DNA of 5,574 bases from Cellvibrionaceae bacterium (GTDB lineage Bacteria; Pseudomonadota; Gammaproteobacteria; Pseudomonadales; Cellvibrionaceae), in NCBI GenBank assembly GCA_027012915.1, contig JALUYN010000668.1:1-5574 (forward strand), read 5' to 3'. The position numbers and the translations under genes were made by a program. This document shows positions 1 through 5,574 of this stretch, one piece after another; within the stretch, counting starts at the first letter, position 1; each line of letters starts with the position of its first letter. Below the pieces are notes generated by a model. It did not search any database and was not told the origin of the DNA. It saw only the letters and a program-made list of their open reading frames with translations.

Positions 1-1090
1 ACTGCCAAAGGGTTTTTAATGCCCGACGCCAAGGCACATTGTCATCCACCAGCGGCCCCATATAAAAGCGCATAAATGACTGACTGGGTGGAATGCGATT
101 TTGGGTAATGTGGGTATCGTCGCCGTAGTAGAAATCCGATGAAATTGTAGCGCCATCAGAAAGATCCTGATTTTTGTCCCTGGACAGAGACGCAACCAGG
201 GCTTCACTGTTGGTTCGCACCGTGTCACCTAATCGCTGAGAAATATCCGGCAGCGTCCGATACTTGTCTCGGCACTTAAACAGTAACTCCAGCGTTCCGA
301 CCACCCCGGCAGACATTACAATTTTATCTGCAGAAAAGGATACCTTGCGGCGCTTACCGTCTTCAGAGCGAATGGTTTCGATCGTATAGCCGCCAGTATT
401 GCGAGGTATCAGCTTTTCAACCCTTGTGTGGGGAAACACCTTCACGCCCAGCTTTTCGGCGAAGTACAAATAGTTCTTATCGAGGCTGTTTTTGGCGCCC
501 AGATCGCAACCACTAATACAGTGACCACATTGATTGCAGCCGGTACGTTTCGGTCCCTTGCCATCAAAGAAGGGGTCTTCTACCTCTATGCCCGGCTCAC
601 CGAAAAAAATCCCCTGCGGCACCGCGCCCCAGGTATCACCAACACCCAAAGATTCAGCGGCGCGTTTGATTTGCCAGTCCATTTCAGACTGATGAGGATT
701 GATCTGACGCCCCAGCATTCTTTCTGCAGTTTCGTAGTGTGGTGCCAACTCCGATTTCCAATCCGCCAGATCACGCCAGGCGTCACTCTGATAAAAGGCG
801 TCCTTGGGTTTCAGCAATACAGCGGCGTAAACCAAACTGCCACCACCTACGCCGACACCGCGAATCAACCCTACGTGTCGAAAGAAGGTTTGCGCCAGCG
901 GTCCTTTCCAGCCCAACTGAGGCAGCCAGGCCACCTTCGATACCTTGGTAGCAGCCTCGCGCATTTGCGCAGGTGAGATTCGCCCACCCTGCTCCAGAAC
1001 GGCGACGCGGTAACCTTTTTCGGCCAAACGCAGTGCCGATACGCTGCCACCGAAGCCGCTGCCAATCACAATATAGTCGTACTGATTCAC
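1..1090 (-). CDS. GMC-family FAD oxidoreductase, ChoD-like (3' end beyond window)
   Basis: Predicted FAD-dependent oxidase or dehydrogenase acting on a sterol, alcohol or similar hydroxyl substrate. About 363 codons are visible with no stop. Residues 7-16 (IVIGSGFGGS) form the Rossmann GxGxxG motif for FAD, and E33 in VLEQGGR is the usual ribose-binding acid. Residues 78-89 (GVGVGGGSLVYA) match the GMC FAD-contact loop. The order of segments, including GDTWGAVPQGIFFG, RTGC..CG.C..GC..GAKN and LLFKCRDK, resembles mycobacterial ChoD-type proteins as I remember them, rather than choline or glucose dehydrogenases. Four cysteines (185, 188, 191, 195) are spaced like a ferredoxin iron-sulfur motif. 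The start is GTG; no upstream ATG is better placed and GGAGG lies 6 bases before it. The catalytic His/Asn region of GMC enzymes would lie in the missing C-terminal part, so the substrate cannot be judged; 'cholesterol oxidase' would be over-precise. It follows the GST terminator and so probably has its own promoter. Confidence 0.9.
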   Translation of the reverse strand, partial: MNQYDYIVIGSGFGGSVSALRLAEKGYRVAVLEQGGRISPAQMREAATKVSKVAWLPQLGWKGPLAQTFFRHVGLIRGVGVGGGSLVYAAVLLKPKDAFYQSDAWRDLADWKSELAPHYETAERMLGRQINPHQSEMDWQIKRAAESLGVGDTWGAVPQGIFFGEPGIEVEDPFFDGKGPKRTGCNQCGHCISGCDLGAKNSLDKNYLYFAEKLGVKVFPHTRVEKLIPRNTGGYTIETIRSEDGKRRKVSFSADKIVMSAGVVGTLELLFKCRDKYRTLPDISQRLGDTVRTNSEALVASLSRDKNQDLSDGATISSDFYYGDDTHITQNRIPPSQSFMRFYMGPLVDDNVPWRRALKTLWQ

Positions 1091-1096
1091 CTGCCC

Positions 1097-1101
1097 CCTC
1101 C
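1097..1101 (-). promoter_or_regulatory. Shine-Dalgarno site fixing the GTG start of the GMC gene
   Basis: The minus strand reads GGAGG, then six bases (GGGCAG), then GTG at 1090. This full-strength ribosome binding site supports the non-ATG start; the protein that follows begins directly with the FAD-binding strand (VNQYDYIVIGSGFGGS). Confidence 0.8.
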
Positions 1102-1134
1102 AAAACGCTGTCGTTATTATTGTTGCGACGGGGA

Positions 1135-1163
1135 GAGATACTAAAACGGGCCTTGCGGATCAA
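1135..1163 (-). promoter_or_regulatory. Weak candidate sigma70 promoter for the GMC gene
   Basis: On the minus strand TTGATC (1163-1158) and TATCTC (1140-1135) are separated by 17 bases, upstream of the GMC start and downstream of the GST terminator. Each box matches consensus only partly. Its location is the main support: the gene needs a promoter after the terminator at 1190-1221. Confidence 0.3.
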
Positions 1164-1189
1164 TTTGACAAAACGTGACAGGCACAACA

Positions 1190-1221
1190 AAAAATGGCGG
1201 TCCATTAGAGCCGCCATTTTT
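1190..1221 (-). terminator. Intrinsic terminator after the GST gene (bidirectional form)
   Basis: A perfect 11-bp inverted repeat (AAAAATGGCGG / CCGCCATTTTT) encloses a 10-base loop. Read on the minus strand, the GC-rich stem is followed by a run of six T, the classic Rho-independent pattern, 18 bases after the GST stop codon. Read on the plus strand it also ends in five T, so it could stop transcription from either side. It separates tetR-gst from the GMC gene. Confidence 0.9.
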
Positions 1222-1239
1222 AGAAACATGACACCAAGA

Positions 1240-1851
1240 TTAACTCACTGACAAGGCCTTTTGACAAGCCGGGCGAGCTTTTAGACGTTCAATGTAAGCC
1301 TTGAGACTAGTCATTTCATCGGGGATCTGTCCAAGAAAATCACTAACAATGCAGGCGTGCCCCAACATGGTATCGGCGGCAGTGAACTCTCCGGCCAGAT
1401 ACTCCTTGTCGGCCATTGCGGCATTTACCGGCTCCCAGGCTTTGGTCAACAGTTTCTGAGCCTGTTTGAGTACGGTCTCATCGCGCCGATCAGGAGGCAG
1501 CAACAATGTTTGCACAACGATGGTGTTCACCGGAGGCATAACCATACCTTCGCAATAGTGCAGCCACTGCAAATAGTCGGGATAGTTGTCGGCCTCGACT
1601 TCGGGGCGCAAGCCACCGTTCTTGTGCCGAGTCAGAATGTACTCAGTGATCGCACCGGATTCCCATAAAGTAATGTCGCCGTCTTCCAATACCGGCACGC
1701 GCCCCAAAGGATGGCGGGCCCGGTGCTCGTCGGACTTCAGGTCTTTGGGGTTGAACTCCATTTTGTTCAGTTCGTAGGGCAAGCCCAACTCTTCAAGCAA
1801 CCACAATATGCGAACGGCGCGAGAATTGGGCGTGAAGTGAAGCTTTAGCAT
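1240..1851 (-). CDS. Glutathione S-transferase family protein
   Basis: Predicted cytosolic GST of 203 residues, a normal length, which would conjugate glutathione to electrophiles or reduce with it. The N-terminal thioredoxin-fold domain (about 1-78) starts LKLHFTPNSRAVRILWLLEE, with Ser10 in the usual catalytic Ser/Tyr position. VPVL (52-55) carries the cis-proline, and E64-S65 in WESGAI is the pair that grips the gamma-glutamyl part of glutathione. The all-helical C-terminal domain (about 85-203) holds the N-capping box T157-A-A-D160 in GEFTAADTML. The start at 1851 is chosen because AAGGGAG lies 6 bases upstream and the fold begins at once; the in-frame upstream ATG at 1962 would overlap tetR and add a non-GST tail. 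The N-terminal half looks like the GTT1-like group of bacterial GSTs (inference). It lies 46 bases after tetR and is probably co-transcribed with it; a strong terminator follows. The actual substrate is unknown. Confidence 0.92.
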   Translation of the reverse strand: MLKLHFTPNSRAVRILWLLEELGLPYELNKMEFNPKDLKSDEHRARHPLGRVPVLEDGDITLWESGAITEYILTRHKNGGLRPEVEADNYPDYLQWLHYCEGMVMPPVNTIVVQTLLLPPDRRDETVLKQAQKLLTKAWEPVNAAMADKEYLAGEFTAADTMLGHACIVSDFLGQIPDEMTSLKAYIERLKARPACQKALSVS

Positions 1852-1897
1852 CGGATACTCCCTTTTGTTTTTATTGTTGTTCCGCGCTGATGAATAT

Positions 1898-2479
1898 TTA
1901 CACCAACAGCGTTTCCAGTGATTCCATAGCCTCGTCAAGCCAAAGCGACTTATCGGCGACACGCGCCTGCACTAACATACCATTGAGCAGGATACCCAGG
2001 TGTCCGGCGCGCTGCTTGACGTTCACATCCGCAGGCAGCTCGCCGCGCTGTTGCGCTCGAGCCAGAGCTTTCATTAATCCTGAATTAACCTGCTTGAACG
2101 CCTGCTGCAGACGCTCACGCACAGCCGCTTGATGAGGCCCCAACTCGGTGGAGGTATTTACCATAAAGCAACCCATTCCGGGGCCACTGGTATCACGTAC
2201 AAAGCAGTCGCTGAAAAACTCGCGGATGCCTTCCAGCGGCTGCTCACTGGCGAGCAGATAGCAGTGAATACGACGCGTCATTACCTGCTGAAAATAGTGG
2301 TCCAGCGACAATAGAAACAGCTCATCTTTGGAACCAAACGAATTGTAGATACTACTGGTTTTAAGCTCAGTGGCCGACTCCAAGTGTTTCATGCTGGTGG
2401 CTGTATAGCCGTTCTTCCAGAAACACATCATGGCTTGATTGAGGACCTGCGCTTCGTCAAACGCCCGGGCTCTAGGCAT
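1898..2479 (-). CDS. TetR/AcrR-family transcriptional repressor, NemR-like
   Basis: DNA-binding regulator of 193 residues, typical of the family. The N-terminal three-helix HTH domain spans about residues 7-54: FDEAQVLNQAMMCFWKNGY, then TSMKHLESATELKTSSIYN as the helix-turn-helix, then SFGSKDELF, the hallmark TetR segment. The helical C-terminal ligand domain includes GCFMVNTSTELG (103-114), a signature I associate with the NemR/AcuR-like groups. Cys104 falls close to the place of the electrophile-sensing Cys106 of E. coli NemR, so sensing of reactive aldehydes or quinones is a reasonable inference; C19, C73 and C92 are the other cysteines. The start at 2479 has GGAG 8 bases upstream; a longer reading from 2677 would run through the promoter region and has no TetR-like sequence. 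The gene next downstream is the GST, the likely target together with itself. Which ligand it binds is not readable from the sequence. Confidence 0.92.
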   Translation of the reverse strand: MPRARAFDEAQVLNQAMMCFWKNGYTATSMKHLESATELKTSSIYNSFGSKDELFLLSLDHYFQQVMTRRIHCYLLASEQPLEGIREFFSDCFVRDTSGPGMGCFMVNTSTELGPHQAAVRERLQQAFKQVNSGLMKALARAQQRGELPADVNVKQRAGHLGILLNGMLVQARVADKSLWLDEAMESLETLLV

Positions 2480-2483
2480 CAGA

Positions 2484-2514
2484 ATTACTCCACCAATGTA
2501 TATTTTGTAGTAAT
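2484..2514. promoter_or_regulatory. Candidate operator dyad overlapping the tetR leader
   Basis: ATTACT (2484-2489) and AGTAAT (2509-2514) are exact reverse complements, centred at 2499, with a few more matched positions inside. The dyad lies between the candidate -10 box and the tetR start codon, a usual place for self-repression. Its spacing is wide for a TetR site and the short arms could arise by chance. Confidence 0.3.
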
Positions 2515-2515
2515 C

Positions 2516-2545
2516 ACTATAAAACAGAGTAAGGAGGTTTGGAAA
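2516..2545 (-). promoter_or_regulatory. Candidate sigma70 promoter for tetR-gst
   Basis: Minus strand TTTCCA (2545-2540) and TATAGT (2521-2516) are separated by 18 bases; the -10 matches consensus at five of six positions and the -35 at four of six. Transcription would begin near 2509, giving a leader of about 30 bases. It is the best-scoring pair by eye in this gap, flanked by two dyads that could hold a repressor. Confidence 0.4.
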
Positions 2546-2564
2546 TTGACAATATGTAACTTTC
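2542..2564. promoter_or_regulatory. Candidate TetR operator overlapping the -35 region
   Basis: A 23-bp imperfect palindrome centred at 2553: GAAA at the left and TTTC at the right, with ACA/TGT inner arms. Eight of ten mirrored base pairs agree around a three-base centre. It overlaps the proposed -35 box of tetR, where binding would block RNA polymerase. Length and position fit TetR-family sites; there is no direct proof of binding. Confidence 0.38.
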
Positions 2565-2615
2565 GAAGCGGCAGAATGGACTATGTCCGGAGCTGCGGCG
2601 ATGTATAGATAGAGA

Positions 2616-2642
2616 GGTCGGAGTAGATAACCTACTCCGACC
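2616..2642 (-). terminator. GC-rich hairpin, probable 3' end of the ADH transcript
   Basis: A perfect 11-bp inverted repeat (GGTCGGAGTAG / CTACTCCGACC) with a 5-base loop lies 77 bases beyond the ADH stop codon. On the minus strand the stem is followed by TCTCTATCTAT, which is T-rich but not a true T run, so it would be a weak intrinsic terminator or a 3' stabilising hairpin. As double-stranded DNA it could instead be a protein site, being 27 bp and upstream of the tetR promoter. Confidence 0.55.
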
Positions 2643-2719
2643 CCGGCAGGAACGGCACACCAAATAGTCAGAGCCAACCGGCTATGGGAGCCAATTGCAT
2701 CACTATTGAGGTCGGATCA

Positions 2720-3721
2720 TTAGCGACTCAAAACTACTCGATATCGAGCATCACCGCTGCGCGAGCGATCCAATGCCTCGTTCACCTGATCAAAGCTGAA
2801 ATGCTCTGTCTCACATTCGATATCGTGCTGCACGACAAAGTCCAGCATCTGCGCAATCACCGCAGGGCTTCCCACCGGGGAAGAAGAAACGGATTTCTGA
2901 CCAAGCAGCATCGGAAATACGCCCAGATCCAGAGGTTCCAGAGTCGCCCCTACAAAGTGCAACCGCCCCTTGGGTTTTAGAGCCGCCAGATAGGCGTTCC
3001 AATCCAGCTTCACGTTTACGGTACAGATGATCAAATCAAAGCTATTAGCCGCAGCGTAGATGGCCTTGGGATCGCGCGAATTAATAGTGTTGTGAGCACC
3101 CAATTTCCTGGCGTCCTCGGACTTGCTGTCGCTGGAGGTAAACGCCGTTACCTCACACCCCCAGGCTGCGGCAAACTGAATCGCCAAATGCCCTAAACCA
3201 CCGATGCCAATAACCGCTACTTTGTCGGTAGGTTTAATATCAAACTGCACCAGCGGGTTGAACACAGTAATACCGCCACAGAACAATGGGCCAGCAATTT
3301 TCTTATCCAGTGCATCGGGTATTTTTACAACCGCTGGCGCCTCAGCACGCACCTTGTCGGCAAAACCGCCATGATGGGCAACGATGGTTTTTTCAGAAGC
3401 AGGGCACAGATTGTGATCACCGGACATGCAAGTGCTGCAAGTCATGCAGTAGCCGGACTGCCAACCCAAGCCGACGCTGTCACCCACCTTCAGGGTTGTC
3501 ACCGCGTCCCCCACTTGGGAGATTTTGCCAATCACTTCGTGACCAGGCACCAGAGGGTACTGACTGATGCCCCACTCGTTATCGATCATACTGATATCAC
3601 TGTGACAGATACCGCAGTGTTCCACTTCGATTTCTACCTGGGTGCTAGCTAGTGGACCCGGGTCATACTCGAAGGATTCCAGTGCCGCTTTGGCTGTTTG
3701 CGCTGCATACGCCTTAATCAT
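2720..3721 (-). CDS. Zinc-dependent alcohol/aldehyde dehydrogenase (MDR superfamily, YahK/CAD-like)
   Basis: Cytosolic NAD(P)-dependent enzyme of 333 residues that would interconvert aldehydes and alcohols; YahK/cinnamyl-alcohol-type relatives mostly act as broad NADPH aldehyde reductases. Catalytic zinc ligands are visible as C39 (CGICHSD), H61-E62 (VPGHEVIG) and C148 ([11 protein letters not shown]). The structural zinc site is complete: C92, C95, C98 and C106. The coenzyme Rossmann motif is G172-I-G-G-L-G177, followed by TAFTSSDSK, whose Ser/Lys residues suit the NADP phosphate. The C-terminus ([17 protein letters not shown] and ARYRVVLSR) is typical of this group. I chose the ATG at 3721 because GAGAGAG lies 5 bases upstream and MIKAYAAQ is the usual family start; the in-frame ATG at 3742 has no ribosome site. 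It follows the Mo/W enzyme gene after 76 bases, so the two may be co-transcribed, though an inverted repeat lies between. All active-site residues are intact; the natural substrate is unknown. Confidence 0.94.
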   Translation of the reverse strand: MIKAYAAQTAKAALESFEYDPGPLASTQVEIEVEHCGICHSDISMIDNEWGISQYPLVPGHEVIGKISQVGDAVTTLKVGDSVGLGWQSGYCMTCSTCMSGDHNLCPASEKTIVAHHGGFADKVRAEAPAVVKIPDALDKKIAGPLFCGGITVFNPLVQFDIKPTDKVAVIGIGGLGHLAIQFAAAWGCEVTAFTSSDSKSEDARKLGAHNTINSRDPKAIYAAANSFDLIICTVNVKLDWNAYLAALKPKGRLHFVGATLEPLDLGVFPMLLGQKSVSSSPVGSPAVIAQMLDFVVQHDIECETEHFSFDQVNEALDRSRSGDARYRVVLSR

Positions 3722-3726
3722 TACAT

Positions 3727-3733
3727 CTCTCTC
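3727..3733 (-). promoter_or_regulatory. Ribosome binding site that decides the ADH start
   Basis: Minus strand GAGAGAG followed by five bases and ATG at 3721. The alternative in-frame ATG at 3742 is preceded by GACTTCGTAA, which has no Shine-Dalgarno match, so the shorter protein is preferred. Confidence 0.6.
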
Positions 3734-3747
3734 TTGCGTCATTTACG

Positions 3748-3781
3748 AAGTCGCGTCTAAGCCTAATTGCTACCGCGACTT
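3748..3781. repeat. 8-bp inverted repeat between the Mo/W enzyme and ADH genes
   Basis: AAGTCGCG (3748-3755) and CGCGACTT (3774-3781) are perfect reverse complements around an 18-base interior, which itself contains a short AGC/GCT pairing. No T run follows on either strand, so it does not look like an intrinsic terminator. It could be an intercistronic RNA hairpin or a regulator-binding site in front of ADH. Confidence 0.45.
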
Positions 3782-3797
3782 GGGTCTGTTAAAAATC

Positions 3798-5574
3798 TTA
3801 CAAATCGGATTTCATTCGAACCCGGCACGCCAGCCCTTTCAAGTGAGGTATGCCCTGCTCACGGTCCAAATGATCGTCATCATCCAAACAGAGCATAGCA
3901 TCTGAGTGCAGATAAGCACTGGACAGGTGCGCCAACCCTTGCGTACTTTCCGGCTTCCACCAACCGTGAGGAATGCGCACCAGATCATCGGGCATGTTGT
4001 CCCGAATACCGACTTTCATTTCAATCGCAGCCAGAGAATTTTCGACTACGGCCCACTCGTGTTCTACAAGGCCGTAGCGTTCAGCCATTGCCGGACTGAC
4101 AAACAAATAGGGCTCGGGGCAGCGCTTGCGCATCTCGGGGATGTGGCGATGCCCGGTCTGAAAATATTCGTCTTCGCGGACACCGGTAAACATGGTCATC
4201 GGGAATTCATCAGAGGGTGCCAAATCCTCGCGGAAGTATGGCAATGGATCGAACCCCAGATCCTCAAGAACCGAAGATCTCAGCTCAACTTTGCCACTGG
4301 GCGTGGCAAACCCTGTTTTTTCGTATTTCTTATACGCCGGCTTGGCAAAGAAGATTTCATGCTCTTCAAAAAACTCTTTGGCTTTCATCCCGGTTTTTTC
4401 CAAACGGTAGTCGTGGAACTCGTCGATATTTTCCCATGGAACGATCTCCGGGCGGCCGATAGCTATGGCGATCTGACGCCAGAATTCGAATGTACTCTTG
4501 CACTCCCCCGGCGGCTCAACCGCCTGGGACGAAGTGCGATAGAAATTCATCCACCCCAGCGAATCGGTCAACCAGGGGCGCTCAAACCAGCTATCGCCGG
4601 GCAACACATAGTCTGCGAGCTGCGCCGAGGGCGTCATAAATTGCTCGTGCGCCACAATCAGATCCTGATTCATCATGCCTTTCAAAATGCGGCCCATATT
4701 GGCGTAACTCATCAACGGATTATTTCCCAGCAGGAAAAACGCCTTCACAGGATAATCACCCTCACCGCTCATGGCCTTGAAGGTTTCGGTGGGGTTCGCC
4801 ATAAAGCAGCCGGTGAGCTGATTGCTGTACTCCCGCGCCCACACGCGCTTGCCCGGCTCCATTAGCGCGCGCTGACCACGATAGGTAAACACCGGGTGTT
4901 TGCTGGAACCCAATTGCTTGTCCTGCTGTTCAATAGACAACATATGGTGCGCTTCGATATCGGATTCGGGCACGATATCCGGGTGGAACCCCAGCAGCAT
5001 TTCGCCACCTTTAACGTCGAGGTAACCACAGATGGCCCGCAGAATAGTTTGCAGGCGAATACCGGAAGTACTGTTGCGCTGCATATCGGTAATGGGTGTC
5101 CAGGGAATCACACTGGGACCACCAGTGGCGTAGAGGCGCGCCGCTTCAGCAATGGCTTTGGGCTCACACCCGGTCAACTCGGCAACACGCTCCAGCGGGT
5201 ATTGATTAACTCGCTCGCGCAGTTCGTCGAAGCCAAGCGTCCACTTCTCGACAAACTCTTTGTCGTAGAGTTCTTCGTCGATAATGACTTTAAGCCAGCC
5301 CAGACACATGGCCGCATCAGAACCTGTTTTCAGTGGCAGCCAGATATCCGCCTGTTCCGCATTTTCGCTTTTGCGCGGATCCAGCACGATCAGCTTTGCG
5401 CCCTTTTTGATGGCCCGTTGAATCTGGTTGTGGATGGGCACCCAGCTGTGTTTTTTGGGGTTGTGACCAAACAGCACAATGCACTTGGAATTACTGATAT
5501 CCCCCGACGGAAACCAACCGTAGGTCATGCGGTTCACTGCCGCAGTATTGCCGGCACACATAGCCACACCGCTG
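3798..5574 (-). CDS. Molybdopterin (Mo/W-bisPGD) oxidoreductase, acetylene hydratase-like branch (5' end beyond window)
   Basis: C-terminal 591 residues of a DMSO-reductase-superfamily catalytic subunit; the N-terminal iron-sulfur domain is off the right edge. FGHNP (35-39), LIVLDPRKSENAEQADIWLPLKTG cut into its pterin-contact parts (VLDPR, then DIWLPLKTGSD) and FLLGNNPLMSYAN are the expected cofactor-binding loops. The first in-window cysteine, C6 in AMCAGN, sits about 28 residues before FGHNP, close to where the metal-binding Cys/Sec of FdhF and the Cys of NapA lie, so it is the likely Mo/W ligand. The last ~135 residues form the dinucleotide-binding beta-barrel, with GHRHIPEMRKRCPEP, PHGWWKPE and a final LACRV; this HGWW-type ending is what I know from acetylene-hydratase-like and thiosulfate-reductase-like proteins. 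Substrate and reaction cannot be set from this fragment: hydratase, dehydrogenase and reductase remain open. No twin-arginine signal can be judged. ADH follows 76 bases downstream. Confidence 0.9.
   Translation of the reverse strand, partial: SGVAMCAGNTAAVNRMTYGWFPSGDISNSKCIVLFGHNPKKHSWVPIHNQIQRAIKKGAKLIVLDPRKSENAEQADIWLPLKTGSDAAMCLGWLKVIIDEELYDKEFVEKWTLGFDELRERVNQYPLERVAELTGCEPKAIAEAARLYATGGPSVIPWTPITDMQRNSTSGIRLQTILRAICGYLDVKGGEMLLGFHPDIVPESDIEAHHMLSIEQQDKQLGSSKHPVFTYRGQRALMEPGKRVWAREYSNQLTGCFMANPTETFKAMSGEGDYPVKAFFLLGNNPLMSYANMGRILKGMMNQDLIVAHEQFMTPSAQLADYVLPGDSWFERPWLTDSLGWMNFYRTSSQAVEPPGECKSTFEFWRQIAIAIGRPEIVPWENIDEFHDYRLEKTGMKAKEFFEEHEIFFAKPAYKKYEKTGFATPSGKVELRSSVLEDLGFDPLPYFREDLAPSDEFPMTMFTGVREDEYFQTGHRHIPEMRKRCPEPYLFVSPAMAERYGLVEHEWAVVENSLAAIEMKVGIRDNMPDDLVRIPHGWWKPESTQGLAHLSSAYLHSDAMLCLDDDDHLDREQGIPHLKGLACRVRMKSDL

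Noticed and set aside
428..976. Plus-strand open frame (182 codons) opposite the GMC gene
   Set aside because: Antisense shadow of a clearly recognisable FAD enzyme; its translation has no recognisable motif.
1..1090. Naming the GMC gene choD / cholesterol oxidase outright
   Set aside because: The similarity is to a broad family, the catalytic C-terminal part is outside the window, and many ChoD-like proteins have other or unknown substrates.
783..1229. Minus-strand open frame starting at 1229, in a different frame from the GMC protein
   Set aside because: It starts upstream of the terminator-promoter gap and its sequence is arginine-rich without motifs; the true reading frame, from GTG at 1090, gives an unbroken GMC protein, so no frameshift is present.
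1852..1962. Longer N-terminus for the GST (start at 1962)
   Set aside because: The extra residues are the out-of-frame 3' end of tetR plus the intergenic gap; the ATG at 1851 has a good ribosome site and the GST fold begins there.
2384..2608. Small plus-strand gene divergent from or overlapping the start of tetR
   Set aside because: It covers the tetR HTH coding part in antisense and its translation has no recognisable features; nothing supports translation.
2480..2677. Longer N-terminus for the TetR protein (start at 2677)
   Set aside because: It would translate the hairpin and promoter region; the added residues match no TetR feature and the start at 2479 has its own Shine-Dalgarno site.
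3906..4865. Long plus-strand open frame (319 codons) opposite the Mo/W enzyme gene
   Set aside because: It lies wholly antisense to a gene with clear family motifs, has no ribosome site I can see and its translation resembles no known fold; it is a by-product of codon bias on the coding strand.

Overview
The window carries five protein genes, all on the minus strand and packed with short gaps. In the order of transcription (right to left) they are: a molybdenum/tungsten-bis-pterin enzyme of the DMSO reductase superfamily (cut at its 5' end by the right edge), a zinc-dependent medium-chain alcohol/aldehyde dehydrogenase, a TetR-family repressor, a glutathione S-transferase, and a GMC-type flavoprotein related to ChoD-like 'cholesterol oxidases' (cut at its 3' end by the left edge). 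I see no RNA gene, mobile element or CRISPR array, and no stretch over 300 bases without a gene.

Region by region. 1-1090: GMC oxidoreductase with a GTG start behind a strong GGAGG. 1091-1239: a weak candidate promoter for that gene and a near-ideal bidirectional intrinsic terminator that closes the GST unit. 1240-2479: tetR and gst, only 46 bases apart and probably co-transcribed. 2480-2719: a 240-base regulatory gap with a candidate sigma70-type promoter for tetR-gst, two candidate operator dyads and a GC-rich hairpin that probably ends the ADH transcript. 2720-3721: ADH. 3722-3797: a short gap holding an 8-bp inverted repeat. 3798-5574: the Mo/W enzyme, most like the acetylene-hydratase-type branch.

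The organism looks like a bacterium of moderate GC, with sigma70-like signals, clear Shine-Dalgarno sites and intrinsic terminators. The mix of an NADP-type ADH, a NemR-like TetR protein, a GST and a ChoD-like oxidase fits a catabolically versatile, perhaps marine, gammaproteobacterium. This placement is inference from gene content and style, not from a marker gene.

How the genes may work together: ADH and GST both handle reactive carbonyls or electrophiles. The TetR protein has a cysteine (C104) placed much like the sensing cysteine of NemR, so tetR-gst is plausibly an electrophile-responsive detoxification unit. The Mo/W enzyme upstream of ADH may supply an oxygenated product (for example an aldehyde) to it, but nothing in the sequence proves a shared pathway. 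The most interesting points are a ferredoxin-like four-cysteine motif inside the GMC flavoprotein, and the probable metal-ligand cysteine of the Mo/W enzyme lying just inside the right edge. I found no clear evidence of a wholly new type of system.
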